Positions 1 through 6,538 of a stretch of DNA of 17,949 bases are shown here, one piece after another. This stretch comes from JBEULC01 sp045504435 (GTDB taxonomy: Bacteria; Pseudomonadota; Alphaproteobacteria; WRAU01; Hepatincolaceae). Both the position numbers and the translations under genes were made by a program. Position 1 is the first letter of the stretch; every line of letters starts with the position of its first letter. The notes under the pieces are model-generated. The model was not told the DNA's origin and made no database searches. It saw only the letters and a program-made list of their open reading frames with translations. The DNA is taken from assembly GCA_045504435.1 (NCBI GenBank), contig JBEULC010000014.1:1-17949 (forward strand), written 5' to 3'.

Positions 1-264
1 TAAGGGACTGGCTTGTTTGTAAATCCCCTCAAGTGCAGTTACTAAAACTCCTTTGCCAAACCTTGCAATTTCTTGAACTTTAGTAACTAATATCGGTGTA
101 TTATAAGGAACCTCTGCTTCATTTACGCCACTACAAGTTGATACTATGCCAATCACCGAAGTACTTGGTGTAGTAATAGTTCTACCACCTACATCAACCT
201 CAATTATCTCAACCCCGTGTAAAAAATTATTATTCGCTGCTTTAGTTTGTGCCAAGTGTGCCAT
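1..264 (-). CDS. FI: Phage contractile tail sheath protein gpFI (N-terminal part, cut by window edge)
   Basis: The first 88 codons are visible and the gene continues past the left edge. The N-terminus has the P2 FI-type sheath signature: a short head, then F-L-H-G-V-E-I-I-E-V, a G-G-R-T-I-T-T-P-S-T-S-V-I-G-I-V segment and A-E-V-P-Y-N-T-P-I-L-V. In this family the N-terminus starts the first sheath domain; sheath subunits form the contractile tube around the tail tube. The ATG at 264 has an AGGA Shine-Dalgarno in the leader AGGACAAAATTAAATGG, which is also used by the major head gene. It follows the tail fibre gene directly; in P2 a fibre-assembly chaperone gene (G) lies between H and FI, and none is here. 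The family call rests on the N-terminal pattern only. Confidence 0.85.
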   Translation of the reverse strand, partial: MAHLAQTKAANNNFLHGVEIIEVDVGGRTITTPSTSVIGIVSTCSGVNEAEVPYNTPILVTKVQEIARFGKGVLVTALEGIYKQASPL

Positions 265-283
265 TTAATTTTGTCCTATTATT

Positions 284-1333
284 TTAAATTAATATTTTAA
301 CTATCATCCAATAAGTTGCTCCTGCGCTTTTAACCCGATTTTCACTTGCTGTTCTTACTACTCTTGCAGAGTCAAAACCCAATACGTTAGCGTAATTATG
401 ATCCCAACTATAACCATCCCAAACGGGGGAGTAGCCGTTAGTCTTATTAGTGTAAAACGCTCCGTTGGAACCAGTACCAATCCCCCTATCTTGCCACCAT
501 TCCCCTGTTATTCTCTGCATTGCATCTTCTTGGTAGTTGCTATTCATAAAACTACCTCTTCCTCTAAGCACTCTATCTTGTATATTAGGCAAATTAAAAT
601 TTACATCTTTAGTGCCACCCCACCTATTGCCTAATACTTGGTACAATTCAGGATAATCTACTACTCTTAAAATCTGCCCGTTACACCATAAAATCTCCAC
701 ATGTTTCTTTGGCCAAACATAATCATTACCCTGCGCTTGAATAGTACCTAAAAATAGTCGATAAAATGTCCTTAAATTTTCTAAATGTTCTGCCTTGGTA
801 ATAAAAGTATTATCCCTACTTTTACTTTCTTCTTCTTTTTGAACGATTAAGGTATTTAAACTAATATCAGAAGCTGCTCTATTACTAATCTCTCGGTTTA
901 AAGCATCTTGAGTGGCAAGGATTTGCTCATTAATCTTAACTGTAATATTTTCGGTGTTTTCTAAAGCTATTGCGATATTAAAAATGTTTTCACTTAGCAC
1001 CTGCCCTTCAATAAAGGCAGGACGGTAGACTTCTGGAACCTTAGCTACGATAATTAAATCATTATCTTTATCAAATATCCCTAAACTTCTAATATAAAAT
1101 CCTTCATTTATTGCAGCTATACCGCTGATAACACATTCAAGTGTTGCTGTATTTTCAGCATTATATTGGCTATTAATAAAGGTTTTGTACTTTTCTCCTA
1201 GAAATTGGGTAGGCAAATCATCAAAATTAATCTCCATATCTGAGACTGCAAACTTTTCCAAGTGTAATGGAATATCTACAGTAGAGCCTGATAATTTTTG
1301 CAACCCTACTGTAGTTAGCTTTACGTTATTCAT
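284..1333 (-). CDS. H: Tail fibre protein (DUF3751-type N-terminus, tail-collar C-terminus)
   Basis: 349 aa. The N-terminal ~130 residues resemble the phage tail-collar fibre domain of P2 gpH-like proteins (T-T-V-G-L-Q-K-L, then E-K-F-A-V-S-D, I-R-S-L-G-I-F-D), which joins the fibre to the baseplate. A helical stretch follows at ~130-185. Residues ~210-265 are a phage tail collar domain: I-L-W-C-N-G-Q, Y-P-E-L-Y-Q-V-L-G-N-R-W-G-G, F-N-L-P-N-I-Q-D-R-V-L-R-G. The end (A-R-V-V-R-T-A-S-E-N-R, then Y-W-M-I-V-K-I) is the usual fibre-tip ending. It would recognise the host surface. The ATG has AAGGTAAAGCA just upstream, overlapping the end of gpI. No separate receptor-binding repeats are seen, and no fibre chaperone follows. 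The gene is open and looks complete. Confidence 0.85.
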   Translation of the reverse strand: MNNVKLTTVGLQKLSGSTVDIPLHLEKFAVSDMEINFDDLPTQFLGEKYKTFINSQYNAENTATLECVISGIAAINEGFYIRSLGIFDKDNDLIIVAKVPEVYRPAFIEGQVLSENIFNIAIALENTENITVKINEQILATQDALNREISNRAASDISLNTLIVQKEEESKSRDNTFITKAEHLENLRTFYRLFLGTIQAQGNDYVWPKKHVEILWCNGQILRVVDYPELYQVLGNRWGGTKDVNFNLPNIQDRVLRGRGSFMNSNYQEDAMQRITGEWWQDRGIGTGSNGAFYTNKTNGYSPVWDGYSWDHNYANVLGFDSARVVRTASENRVKSAGATYWMIVKILI

Positions 1334-1337
1334 TGCT

Positions 1338-1910
1338 TTACCTTATATATTGCCTATTTTGAGTTGTAAGGCTGGTTGCAGTATACATTTTGTCATTAAT
1401 GCTTTGCACCTTGTTTATTATCACTTGCAAAGACAAACGCTTCACCTCATCAATTAATTTGTAAATTCCTTCAAACTGCTTTTGGCTATAAATAACACTA
1501 CCTTCATGCAAGGTTATTATTGCGGTACCTTTGTGTAGTTTTTGTTTTCTATCCTTTAATTGGTCCAGGGATAACCCCCGAGGGACTAGTCCCTGCCACC
1601 ATTCTTCAATGGATGCGCTGATCTTTAAATCTCCTAAAGCCTTTTTTAAAGCAAATAAGGTACCTCGCTTTTTATTAACAGAGATAGCGTTTTGTAATAT
1701 TTGGCGCTTTTGCTTTTCTTCCCAAGAACTATCCCACTGGCTTGCCCCTAAATAAAGCGCTAGATAAGGTAATAAATCACTTCTACAAAGCGTTGGATTC
1801 CAAAAGTTTTTAATATCTTGTTTTCCTAATTTGCTCAAGTTATTATGCATAATCTCTTCAAGAATAAGCATTAAAGGAGTTTGATAAGATTTAGGAAGTA
1901 AGGATTGCAT
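1338..1910 (-). CDS. I: Baseplate protein gpI (P2 tail protein I family), with an in-frame palindrome insert
   Basis: 190 aa from the chosen start. It follows the P2 gpI pattern: L-L-P at the N-terminus, F-W-N-P-T-L-C-R-S-D-L-L-P-Y-L-A, W-D-S-S-W, R-G-T-L-F-A-L-K-K-A-L and I-E-E-W-W. gpI is a baseplate wedge component that acts with gpJ and gpW. I choose the ATG at 1910 because GAGGAAG lies at the right distance before it; the frame extends five codons to a TTG at 1925 without a better signal. It overlaps the C-terminal gpJ fragment. After I-E-E-W-W-Q comes G-L-V-P-R-G-L-S-L-D-Q, encoded by a palindromic repeat at 1564-1595. Family members as I remember them have a much shorter link here, so this looks like an in-frame insertion. 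The reading frame is intact. Confidence 0.85.
   Translation of the reverse strand: MQSLLPKSYQTPLMLILEEIMHNNLSKLGKQDIKNFWNPTLCRSDLLPYLALYLGASQWDSSWEEKQKRQILQNAISVNKKRGTLFALKKALGDLKISASIEEWWQGLVPRGLSLDQLKDRKQKLHKGTAIITLHEGSVIYSQKQFEGIYKLIDEVKRLSLQVIINKVQSINDKMYTATSLTTQNRQYIR
1564..1595. repeat. Palindromic repeat inserted in frame in gpI
   Basis: A 14-bp perfect palindrome, AGGGACTAGTCCCT (1581-1594), with an outer CCAGGG arm at 1565-1570 that pairs with CCCTG at the other end. On the coding strand it is read through as Q-G-L-V-P-R-G-L-S-L-D. Related copies are at 11590-11620 and 14551-14568. Confidence 0.65.
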
Positions 1911-2109
1911 TATTTTCTTCCTCAATCACGGTTATACTTATACAAAAAGGGGCTTCATAATTACTGCAAATTATATTACTAGAAGGACTTAAAACTTTTA
2001 CATCTTCAACCTCTAAAATAAAATCAGATGCCAATATTCCTTCAATATTCACTAAGCTTCCGATTTTATGTAGGCTATTTAGATAAGTAACCAAATTATC
2101 TTTAATCAT
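1891..2109 (-). CDS. J: C-terminal fragment of baseplate protein gpJ (split by frameshift)
   Basis: 72 aa from the ATG at 2109, whose ATGA overlaps the stop of the upstream gpJ frame. It resembles the end of P2-type gpJ: a Y-L-N-S-L-H-K-I-G-S helix and turn, V-N-I-E-G-I, and the final E-A-P-F-C-I-S-I-T-V that matches the A-x-Y-C-x-x-I-x-V ending of gpJ proteins. This frame stays open upstream of the ATG to about 2151 (V-I-D-K-A-Q-K-L-Q before M-I-K-D), as expected if it was once one gene with the 225-aa part. Together the parts give about 297 residues, close to P2 gpJ (~300). The fragment might be made by coupled re-initiation at ATGA, but there is no good independent ribosome site. Confidence 0.7.
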   Translation of the reverse strand: MIKDNLVTYLNSLHKIGSLVNIEGILASDFILEVEDVKVLSPSSNIICSNYEAPFCISITVIEEENNAILTS

Positions 2110-2783
2110 TTGCAATTTTTGTGCTTTATCAATAACGAGGTTTTCCTTAACCTAACTTCTAATTCAATATTAAATTCTTTAATAATTGCACTTTTAACTG
2201 TAACTAAATCTCCCATAGGGCGGATATCTTCAGCAGATAATTTATTTTTCACTGCTTTAATAATTGCTTCTGAAGCTGAGCCGTTTCCTTCATAGCTCAA
2301 CACCATAATCTCTATTTCCATGGGCTTGTTGGATATCGCTACCACATCTTTAACTTTATCTGAGGCCAATTTCCCATAATGCTCGTAACTAGCTTTAGGG
2401 CCTGCCACAGAAAAACCCTTAGGGGCATCTTTTATTCGTTTGCGCAATTCCGTATCGGCTTCGTAAATAGCTGGAATCACAGGAGTTTTACTGTTATCAG
2501 CCTCTTTTATTAACTTTCTTTCTATAGCAAATAATCTACCTAAATTATCTAAATCAGCTCCCATAGAATAATCAACCATCACTGCTTCAATGGATTTATT
2601 AATGGTATTCCGCAATAAACCTTCTTTATAGCCAGAAATTTCTAGCAATCTCATAGCAGGGTCACTATCTGCAAGTGCTAGATTTGTTAGCTTTCCTTGT
2701 GAAAGCTTAGCCTCCAAAAGCTTTTTACTGCCATTTAATATTGTCGCAAAATTAATATCTTCTATAGATTTAGATTTCAACAT
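2106..2783 (-). CDS. J: Baseplate assembly protein gpJ, N-terminal ~225 residues (frameshifted)
   Basis: 225 aa. It shows the gpJ/baseplate-J pattern: I-E-D-I-N-F near the start, L-A-D-S-D-P-A-M-R-L-L-E-I-S-G-Y-K-E, A-V-M-V-D-Y-S-M-G-A-D-L-D-N-L-G, R-I-K-D-A-P-K-G-F-S-V-A-G-P and G-N-G-S-A-S-E-A-I-I. gpJ forms the baseplate wedge and contacts gpW and gpI. The frame stops soon after E-V-R-L-R-K with an atypical basic tail; the missing C-terminus is in the -1 frame (fragment ending at 1891). The likely slip point is an A4 run (2141-2144) or an A5 run (2116-2120). The ATG at 2783 overlaps the end of gpW, and AGGTAAT precedes it. This is either a pseudogene, a -1 shifting gene, or a base-call error. 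Confidence 0.85.
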   Translation of the reverse strand: MLKSKSIEDINFATILNGSKKLLEAKLSQGKLTNLALADSDPAMRLLEISGYKEGLLRNTINKSIEAVMVDYSMGADLDNLGRLFAIERKLIKEADNSKTPVIPAIYEADTELRKRIKDAPKGFSVAGPKASYEHYGKLASDKVKDVVAISNKPMEIEIMVLSYEGNGSASEAIIKAVKNKLSAEDIRPMGDLVTVKSAIIKEFNIELEVRLRKTSLLIKHKNCK

Positions 2784-3075
2784 TGGTTAAATTACCTGCA
2801 TTATAATTAATTTCAATATTTAAGTGGCCATTATTAAGATTTTGTAAACTCACATTATCTACTTTTATTCTTTTATCGTTTTTTTCTAAAGAACTGATAA
2901 TTTCTGCAGATAACTGCAGGGCTACATGATTAATAGGCTGACCAACATAGGAAAAAACCTCGCTACCAAAATTTCTGTTTAAAATACAATCTCCTTTAGG
3001 GGTAAGTAAAATAAGTTTAATACTTTGATTTAAATCTTCACCTTTGCTTAAAGCTTTTCCTGTATATAAATCCAT
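2770..3075 (-). CDS. W: Baseplate protein gpW (GPW/gp25 family)
   Basis: 101 aa, the normal length for P2 gpW and T4 gp25 relatives, which form part of the baseplate wedge and have lysozyme-like topology without activity. Diagnostic pattern: S-I-K-L-I-L-L-T-P-K-G-D then R-N-F-G-S-E-V-F-S-Y-V, matching the family's I-x-x-I-L-x-T-P-x-G-x-R-x-x-x-x-x-Y-G-S. The C-terminal half (R-I-K-V-D-N-V-S-L, L-N-I-E-I-N-Y) matches the family's strands. The gene overlaps gpJ by 14 bases. Its start lies within the arm of a small hairpin that also covers the stop of the upstream gene (3075-3090). Confidence 0.88.
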   Translation of the reverse strand: MDLYTGKALSKGEDLNQSIKLILLTPKGDCILNRNFGSEVFSYVGQPINHVALQLSAEIISSLEKNDKRIKVDNVSLQNLNNGHLNIEINYNAGNLTNVEI

Positions 3076-3090
3076 AAGGGTTAGCCCTTA
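3075..3090. repeat. Short hairpin spanning a stop codon and the next start
   Basis: Plus strand TAAGGGTTAGCCCTTA: a 6-bp stem (TAAGGG/CCCTTA) with a TTAG loop. On the coding strand it reads AAG-GGC-TAA-CCCTT, so it supplies K-G-stop for the 71-aa gene and ends at the ATG of gpW, where the ribosome site should be. The portal gene ends in the same way at 10014. It may be a member of the same palindrome family; with a 6-bp stem chance is possible. Confidence 0.5.
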
Positions 3091-3296
3091 ACCATGTTTT
3101 TACTTATACCTGCAGGTTTAATTTCTACCAACTTAATAATCCGCTTATAAAGCAATCCACTTGCCTGTTCTTTAGGCAGACTTATTCTTTCTCCCGCTTT
3201 TCTATACTTACCTAAAAACCAAAAATCTTTTAAAACGTTATAGGTTTTGTTTTGGGCTTGATTAGAGAATTGATAGCTTATAGAGTTTAAATTCAT
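3081..3296 (-). CDS. Small tail-region protein of unknown function
   Basis: 71 aa, between the spike region and gpW. The middle (D-F-W-F-L-G-K-Y-R-K-A-G-E-R-I-S-L-P-K-E-Q-A, then L-Y-K-R-I-I-K-L-V) resembles small phage proteins built as a short SH3-like unit with a G-x-x-I-x-L-x-x-x-x-A-x-x-L pattern; I cannot name a family with confidence. It has no signal peptide or membrane segment and is rich in lysine and asparagine. The start has a weak AAGGAAAATCAA leader. The stop is inside the hairpin at 3075-3090. It is in the same direction and operon as the baseplate genes, so a structural or assembly role is likely by position only. Confidence 0.6.
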   Translation of the reverse strand: MNLNSISYQFSNQAQNKTYNVLKDFWFLGKYRKAGERISLPKEQASGLLYKRIIKLVEIKPAGISKNMVKG

Positions 3297-3315
3297 TTGA
3301 TTTTCCTTATTTATA

Positions 3316-3350
3316 CTTTTCTTAGAAAAGGGGTGCAGGGCCCGCCCTGC
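3316..3350. terminator. Paired hairpins downstream of the broken 3351-3574 gene
   Basis: GCAGGGC-CC-GCCCTGC (3335-3350) is a perfect 7-bp GC-rich stem directly after the stop codon of the gene at 3351. A second perfect inverted repeat, CTTTTCT-T-AGAAAAG (3316-3330), follows. On the coding strand the first stem runs into CACCCCTTTTC, only a modest T-run, so it may attenuate rather than fully terminate. Its core AGGGCCCGCCCT resembles the hairpin at 4638-4651. Confidence 0.45.
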
Positions 3351-3574
3351 TTAGTTTATTATTCCTTTACCAGTTCCAATAACAGGACCGCCGCCACTTG
3401 GAGCAATTAATCCACTTCCTGGAACATTTACCGTAGCTTTTTTTACTTCAGATAAAATATTATTAACAATAATGCTGATAAATTGCTTGGTTTAGGAGCA
3501 TTACCTAAGCTAAATCCTGCTGCCATTAGTTCAGCTTCTATTTTAGAAATCGCACTTTGTTCGCTTATGGGCAT
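3351..3574 (-). pseudogene. Small baseplate-region protein, -1 frameshifted
   Basis: The ATG at 3574 opens a frame reading M-P-I-S-E-Q-S-A-I-S-K-I-E-A-E-L, then A-A-G-F-S-L-G-N-A-P-K-P, which soon ends. The -1 frame takes over at about AAACCAAG (near 3490) and reads Q-F-I-S-I-I-V-N-N-I-L-S-E-V-K-K-A-T-V-N-V-P-G-S-G-L, then G-G-G-P-V-I-G-T-G-K-G-I-I-N-stop at 3351. Joined, this gives about 74 residues with a helical front and a Gly/Pro-rich tail, a layout seen in small proteins next to phage spike genes; I cannot name a family. The 224-base length is not a multiple of three. There is no long homopolymer at the shift, so a real one-base loss is more likely here than a sequencing slip. Confidence 0.6.
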
Positions 3575-3576
3575 AT

Positions 3577-4092
3577 TTATAATGCTCCTTTTATTTTGTT
3601 GCTGCCTTGGATATGAGGGCCGCCTGTAAAACTACAGGTGTGCATTTTACATACTACTTCTCCACCATCTTCACCACCTAAGATTATTTGATCACTATCT
3701 ATAATTGCTTTTGGCGATTTAATTGTTACTTGGCTTGTAGCTTCAATATTAAGTTTACCTTCCTTATATTTAATACTTCCTTGGGCAAACTCTAGTCTCC
3801 ATTCATCTTCTACCCCATTAATACTACCCATTCTAATACTGGGAATAACCACAGCGCTTTCAAGGTAGCTATTTTGAGCTAAGATCATCACTTGGTCACC
3901 AATTTTAGGCACAAAGTAAACCTTGGCATTCCCTGAAGAATTTATTAAATAAGGTAGTTCTGGGGTTGCTAAATTATTACCTAAATCCACAATTACAGTA
4001 TTAGTGGCTAAATCTACTTGTTTAATTAGACCAAAACGAATAATCTTAGCCATATTGTCTTCTAACTTAGATATTCTCGTAATTAAATCCAA
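3577..4092 (-). CDS. V: Baseplate spike protein gpV
   Basis: 171 aa. P2 gpV-type central spike: a short N-terminal helix (I-S-K-L-E-D-N-M-A-K-I-I-R-F-G-L-I), an OB-fold region (~20-95, with V-D-L-A-T-N-T-V-I-V-D-L-G and P-K-I-G-D-Q-V-M-I-L), a beta-helix stem (~95-145) and a tip H-T-C-S-F-T-G-G-P-H-I-Q-G-S at ~151-164. P2-like spike tips bind iron through histidines; here one usual His in an H-x-H pair is Cys (H-T-C), which could change metal binding. The start is TTG at 4092: no ATG is available until residue 14, and the N-terminal helix aligns with gpV only from the TTG. The trimer would pierce the outer membrane during contraction. Confidence 0.85.
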   Translation of the reverse strand: MDLITRISKLEDNMAKIIRFGLIKQVDLATNTVIVDLGNNLATPELPYLINSSGNAKVYFVPKIGDQVMILAQNSYLESAVVIPSIRMGSINGVEDEWRLEFAQGSIKYKEGKLNIEATSQVTIKSPKAIIDSDQIILGGEDGGEVVCKMHTCSFTGGPHIQGSNKIKGAL

Positions 4093-4103
4093 TTTATATC
4101 TCT

Positions 4104-4634
4104 TTATATTTCAATTTCTGGATTGCCAAAACCGCCATCTTCAAATCTGTCTTTTCCTAATAAAACTTTTTGTTTCCAATTAATCTCCCAAAGACAAATA
4201 TCTTTTTTATATAAGTCAGGACCATAAAAGTTTTTACAAGTTATGCTTTCTTGTTCTGTAGGATAGACTTTAAAGATTTTTTCTTTTAATAGGGAGTCAA
4301 TGGCTTGCCCTTGTAGCCAGTGGCCGTTCATTATAATTAAATTAAGCTTTTCTAATAACTTGTAAGCCTCAATTTCTTTATCTTTATTAGGTTTATTATG
4401 GTTGCTAGTAATTAAAAACAAGCTGAAGTTCAAAGTGCTATCTAATTGATTAGTATTGGTACGTCTATTTGTGGGAATGCCTTCTATCCCAATTCCTATA
4501 CAAGGAGCATTGATGGATTTTAGTTGAATATCCTCAATCCCGCCAAAACCTCCACCCATAATAAAAACTTCTTTGAGTTCTGGAAGGTTAATTTCTAAAG
4601 TGTTTTTAATAGCTTGTAATACCTGATAATACAT
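4104..4634 (-). CDS. gp37: Mu gp37-like protein (DUF1834 family)
   Basis: 176 aa from the ATG at 4634; a GTG at 4637 is an equal alternative. The order gpT - gp36 - gpG - this gene and the content (an N-terminal helix Q-V-L-Q-A-I-K-N-T-L, P-C-I-G-I-G-I-E, F-S-L-F-L-I-T-S-N, Y-K-L-L-E-K-L, then I-C-L-W-E-I-N-W near the end) match the Mu gp37/DUF1834 group, head-tail joining or tail-terminator-type proteins. A hairpin (4638-4651) sits exactly where a Shine-Dalgarno should be, so translation signals are poor. Moderately sure of the family, less so of the role. Confidence 0.7.
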   Translation of the reverse strand: MYYQVLQAIKNTLEINLPELKEVFIMGGGFGGIEDIQLKSINAPCIGIGIEGIPTNRRTNTNQLDSTLNFSLFLITSNHNKPNKDKEIEAYKLLEKLNLIIMNGHWLQGQAIDSLLKEKIFKVYPTEQESITCKNFYGPDLYKKDICLWEINWKQKVLLGKDRFEDGGFGNPEIEI

Positions 4635-4637
4635 CAC

Positions 4638-4651
4638 AAGGGCCCACCCTT
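4638..4651. repeat. Short hairpin in the leader of gp37
   Basis: AAGGG-CCCA-CCCTT, a 5-bp stem. Its AGGGCCCACCCT core resembles AGGGCCCGCCCT at 3335-3350. On the coding strand it lies directly before the GTG/ATG of gp37 and could occlude the ribosome. Confidence 0.45.
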
Positions 4652-4694
4652 TGCCCGTTTTTTTAATTATTTTTAAGTAAAATTTTTTATAAAA

Positions 4695-5141
4695 TTATAA
4701 AGCAATCATATTTTCTAAGTAGGCAATAATTTCTTCTTCTATTTCTTGTTTATTATCTTCATTAATTCCTAAATAAGGGCGAGCTGGAATATTTTTCTTA
4801 GGATTTCCATATTGGTGTGTACCTCCATAAATATCTGTACTTCCCACAAGGGCTTGTCTTTCGCCTATTAATTCGTAAGTTATGCCACTTCTTAAATATC
4901 CTTCACTTTCCAATAAACTTTTGCCACTAACCCTTTTCATGGCATATTTAGGACTCCAAGCTTTCCAAGGTTTACCATCAGGGCCTTTTTTATTTTCAAA
5001 TCTATCGTCAGTTTGGCTAACCACAAGAGTGGCAATGTTTTTTAGGATTTGCTGCTTTTTGGTATTGCTAAGTTCAAGTTTTTCAATATAATTATTAACA
5101 CGTTGAAATTGCGATAAATCTAATTCTAAAACTCCTGCCAT
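4695..5141 (-). CDS. G: Phage virion morphogenesis protein (Mu gpG / P2 gpS family)
   Basis: 148 aa with the full pattern of the Phage_tail_S family: R-F-E-N-K-K-G-P-D-G-K-P-W-K-A-W-S at ~48-64, L-L-E-S-E-G-Y-L-R-S-G-I, V-G-S-T-D-I-Y-G-G-T-H-Q-Y-G and I-P-A-R-P-Y-L-G-I. The family completes tails and joins them to heads. A good AGGAG lies before the ATG at 5141, three bases after the stop of gp36. In Mu the G gene (gp31) lies between gp30 and the protease; here it sits after gp36, and the Mu position holds a toxin-antitoxin cassette. Confidence 0.88.
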   Translation of the reverse strand: MAGVLELDLSQFQRVNNYIEKLELSNTKKQQILKNIATLVVSQTDDRFENKKGPDGKPWKAWSPKYAMKRVSGKSLLESEGYLRSGITYELIGERQALVGSTDIYGGTHQYGNPKKNIPARPYLGINEDNKQEIEEEIIAYLENMIAL

Positions 5142-5144
5142 TTC

Positions 5145-5576
5145 TTATAATCTCCTTAGGCTAAGGCGTGTAATTAACCTACGGTTAGGACAAGAGATTT
5201 GTATTGTATTATCCTTGCCTTGAGGCTTTAAATTTGTGTCTTCTTGGTTATTCAATTCTGGAATTTCAGCATCTCCTTTAGCTATATCTTTTAAATATCT
5301 AAAAATATCTTCATACCTTTTACGGCGCTCTTCAGTTAATCCTGCACCATAATCCGTACTGAGTTTATAAAAAGCAATTATACAAACCCACTCCTTTACC
5401 AAATTAGGTACGTGCAAAAGAGGAGTTTTATACCTTTTATTTAAGTAACCATCTATCTCAGAGCTCGCATTTTCTAAAGCTCTATTTAATGGAGATATAT
5501 TTGCTTTATCATGCAATAGCTGCTTAAGATTGTTTTCGCCATACATTAGATAAAGGTCAACAATTTCTGCATACAT
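5145..5576 (-). CDS. gp36: Mu gp36-like head-completion protein (DUF1320)
   Basis: 143 aa. The N-terminal ~105 residues follow DUF1320: Y-A-E-I-V-D-L-Y-L-M-Y-G, A-L-E-N-A-S-S-E-I-D-G-Y-L-N-K-R-Y, V-P-N-L-V-K-E-W-V-C-I-I-A-F-Y-K-L, R-Y-E-D-I-F-R-Y-L-K-D-I-A-K-G. Family members are alpha-helical adaptor proteins at the head-tail joint. The C-terminus (~105-143) ends with a basic R-R-L-I-T-R-L-S-L-R-R-L tail. The ATG at 5576 is two bases past the stop of gpT, so translation is likely coupled. Confidence 0.82.
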   Translation of the reverse strand: MYAEIVDLYLMYGENNLKQLLHDKANISPLNRALENASSEIDGYLNKRYKTPLLHVPNLVKEWVCIIAFYKLSTDYGAGLTEERRKRYEDIFRYLKDIAKGDAEIPELNNQEDTNLKPQGKDNTIQISCPNRRLITRLSLRRL

Positions 5577-5578
5577 GA

Positions 5579-6520
5579 TTATTTTGCCTTAACAGTTTCT
5601 TTATTTTCATCAAATTTAGATTTAGCTCCAGGAGTAACAGCAGGCTTAATCAAAAATGGTAAAAAGACAATTTCTATTTCATTATTCCAAATATTGCTCG
5701 TGCCATCTTGCTGTAATTGTTGGAGCAACTTTTTAGCTCTTATATAATTATGTGGACCCACAATAATATGAGTAGGCTTTGCTCCCACCATATTGCCATT
5801 GCTCTTTTGCACTGACATCATTTGCGCTACAGCAATTTCAAAGTTTTCACCATTTAAAGGCGCTTGGCTACCGAAAGCCAACTGCCATAAACCATAACCA
5901 ATTGCTCCCCTACCCCTTATCCCAAATAAATACTCATCTTTTAAAAAGGTATGCTCAGATAAATCAACGGGTTTTTCCATTTTATATGGAGTTCTTTCTT
6001 GATGAAACAGTGCTGGCATGCTTTTACTTGCATCAATTAATACCCAGGGTTCTTCAGTTCCTGCTTGCAGATTACTTTGTAAAGTAATGCCTGGATGTGA
6101 GATGCTAAAAAAATTTACATCATCATAGGACTTACCCTTCACAAAACCATCTACTAAAGCTTCAGCCACCAATTTATCAGGATGTTGGGCTGCTTCTTTT
6201 CCAAGGGCTTGAGAATTATACATATAAAAATTATAAGCATCATCTTCAATAGCAGTTCTTGGGACCTTAACAGTTGCTTCAAATTTCTTATTAACTAAGA
6301 TATATTTACTTTCCTTAATAGACTTAAGCTGACGTTCATCACCCTCTAACCATTCTTTAATCGTTGGTAAATCCCCCAAAGGGTAAATATTACTAGATCC
6401 ATTACTAATAATAGTTGGTGCAATAGTTTTATATACTGGTTTATAATCTTCTAAACCTTTTTGAAATTGTAATATTACGGTAGTGGATAAATCTTGTATC
6501 TTCTCAAAGGTTATTGCCAT
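5579..6520 (-). CDS. T: Mu-like major head subunit gpT (gp34)
   Basis: 313 aa, close to Mu gpT (~305). Pattern of the Mu-like major head family: an N-terminal helix with F-Q-K-G-L-E, T-I-A-P-T, Y-P-L-G-D-L-P-T-I-K-E-W-L-E-G-D-E-R at ~46-64, Y-I-L-V-N-K-K-F-E-A-T-V-K-V-P-R-T-A-I-E-D-D, H-P-D-K-L-V-A-E-A-L and a Y-D-D-V-N-F-F-S-I-S-H-P segment. It has the HK97-type fold by family and builds the capsid shell. The ATG has AGGA in the leader AAGGACAAAATTAAATGG, nearly the same leader as the sheath gene. Open and full-length, so this part of the head operon has been kept. Confidence 0.93.
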   Translation of the reverse strand: MAITFEKIQDLSTTVILQFQKGLEDYKPVYKTIAPTIISNGSSNIYPLGDLPTIKEWLEGDERQLKSIKESKYILVNKKFEATVKVPRTAIEDDAYNFYMYNSQALGKEAAQHPDKLVAEALVDGFVKGKSYDDVNFFSISHPGITLQSNLQAGTEEPWVLIDASKSMPALFHQERTPYKMEKPVDLSEHTFLKDEYLFGIRGRGAIGYGLWQLAFGSQAPLNGENFEIAVAQMMSVQKSNGNMVGAKPTHIIVGPHNYIRAKKLLQQLQQDGTSNIWNNEIEIVFLPFLIKPAVTPGAKSKFDENKETVKAK

Positions 6521-6538
6521 TTAATTTTGTCCTTAATT

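Noticed and set aside
398..634. Plus-strand frames opposite the tail fibre, baseplate, portal and other phage genes
   Set aside because: They are antisense shadows of well-recognised minus-strand genes and have no ribosome sites or recognisable protein patterns.
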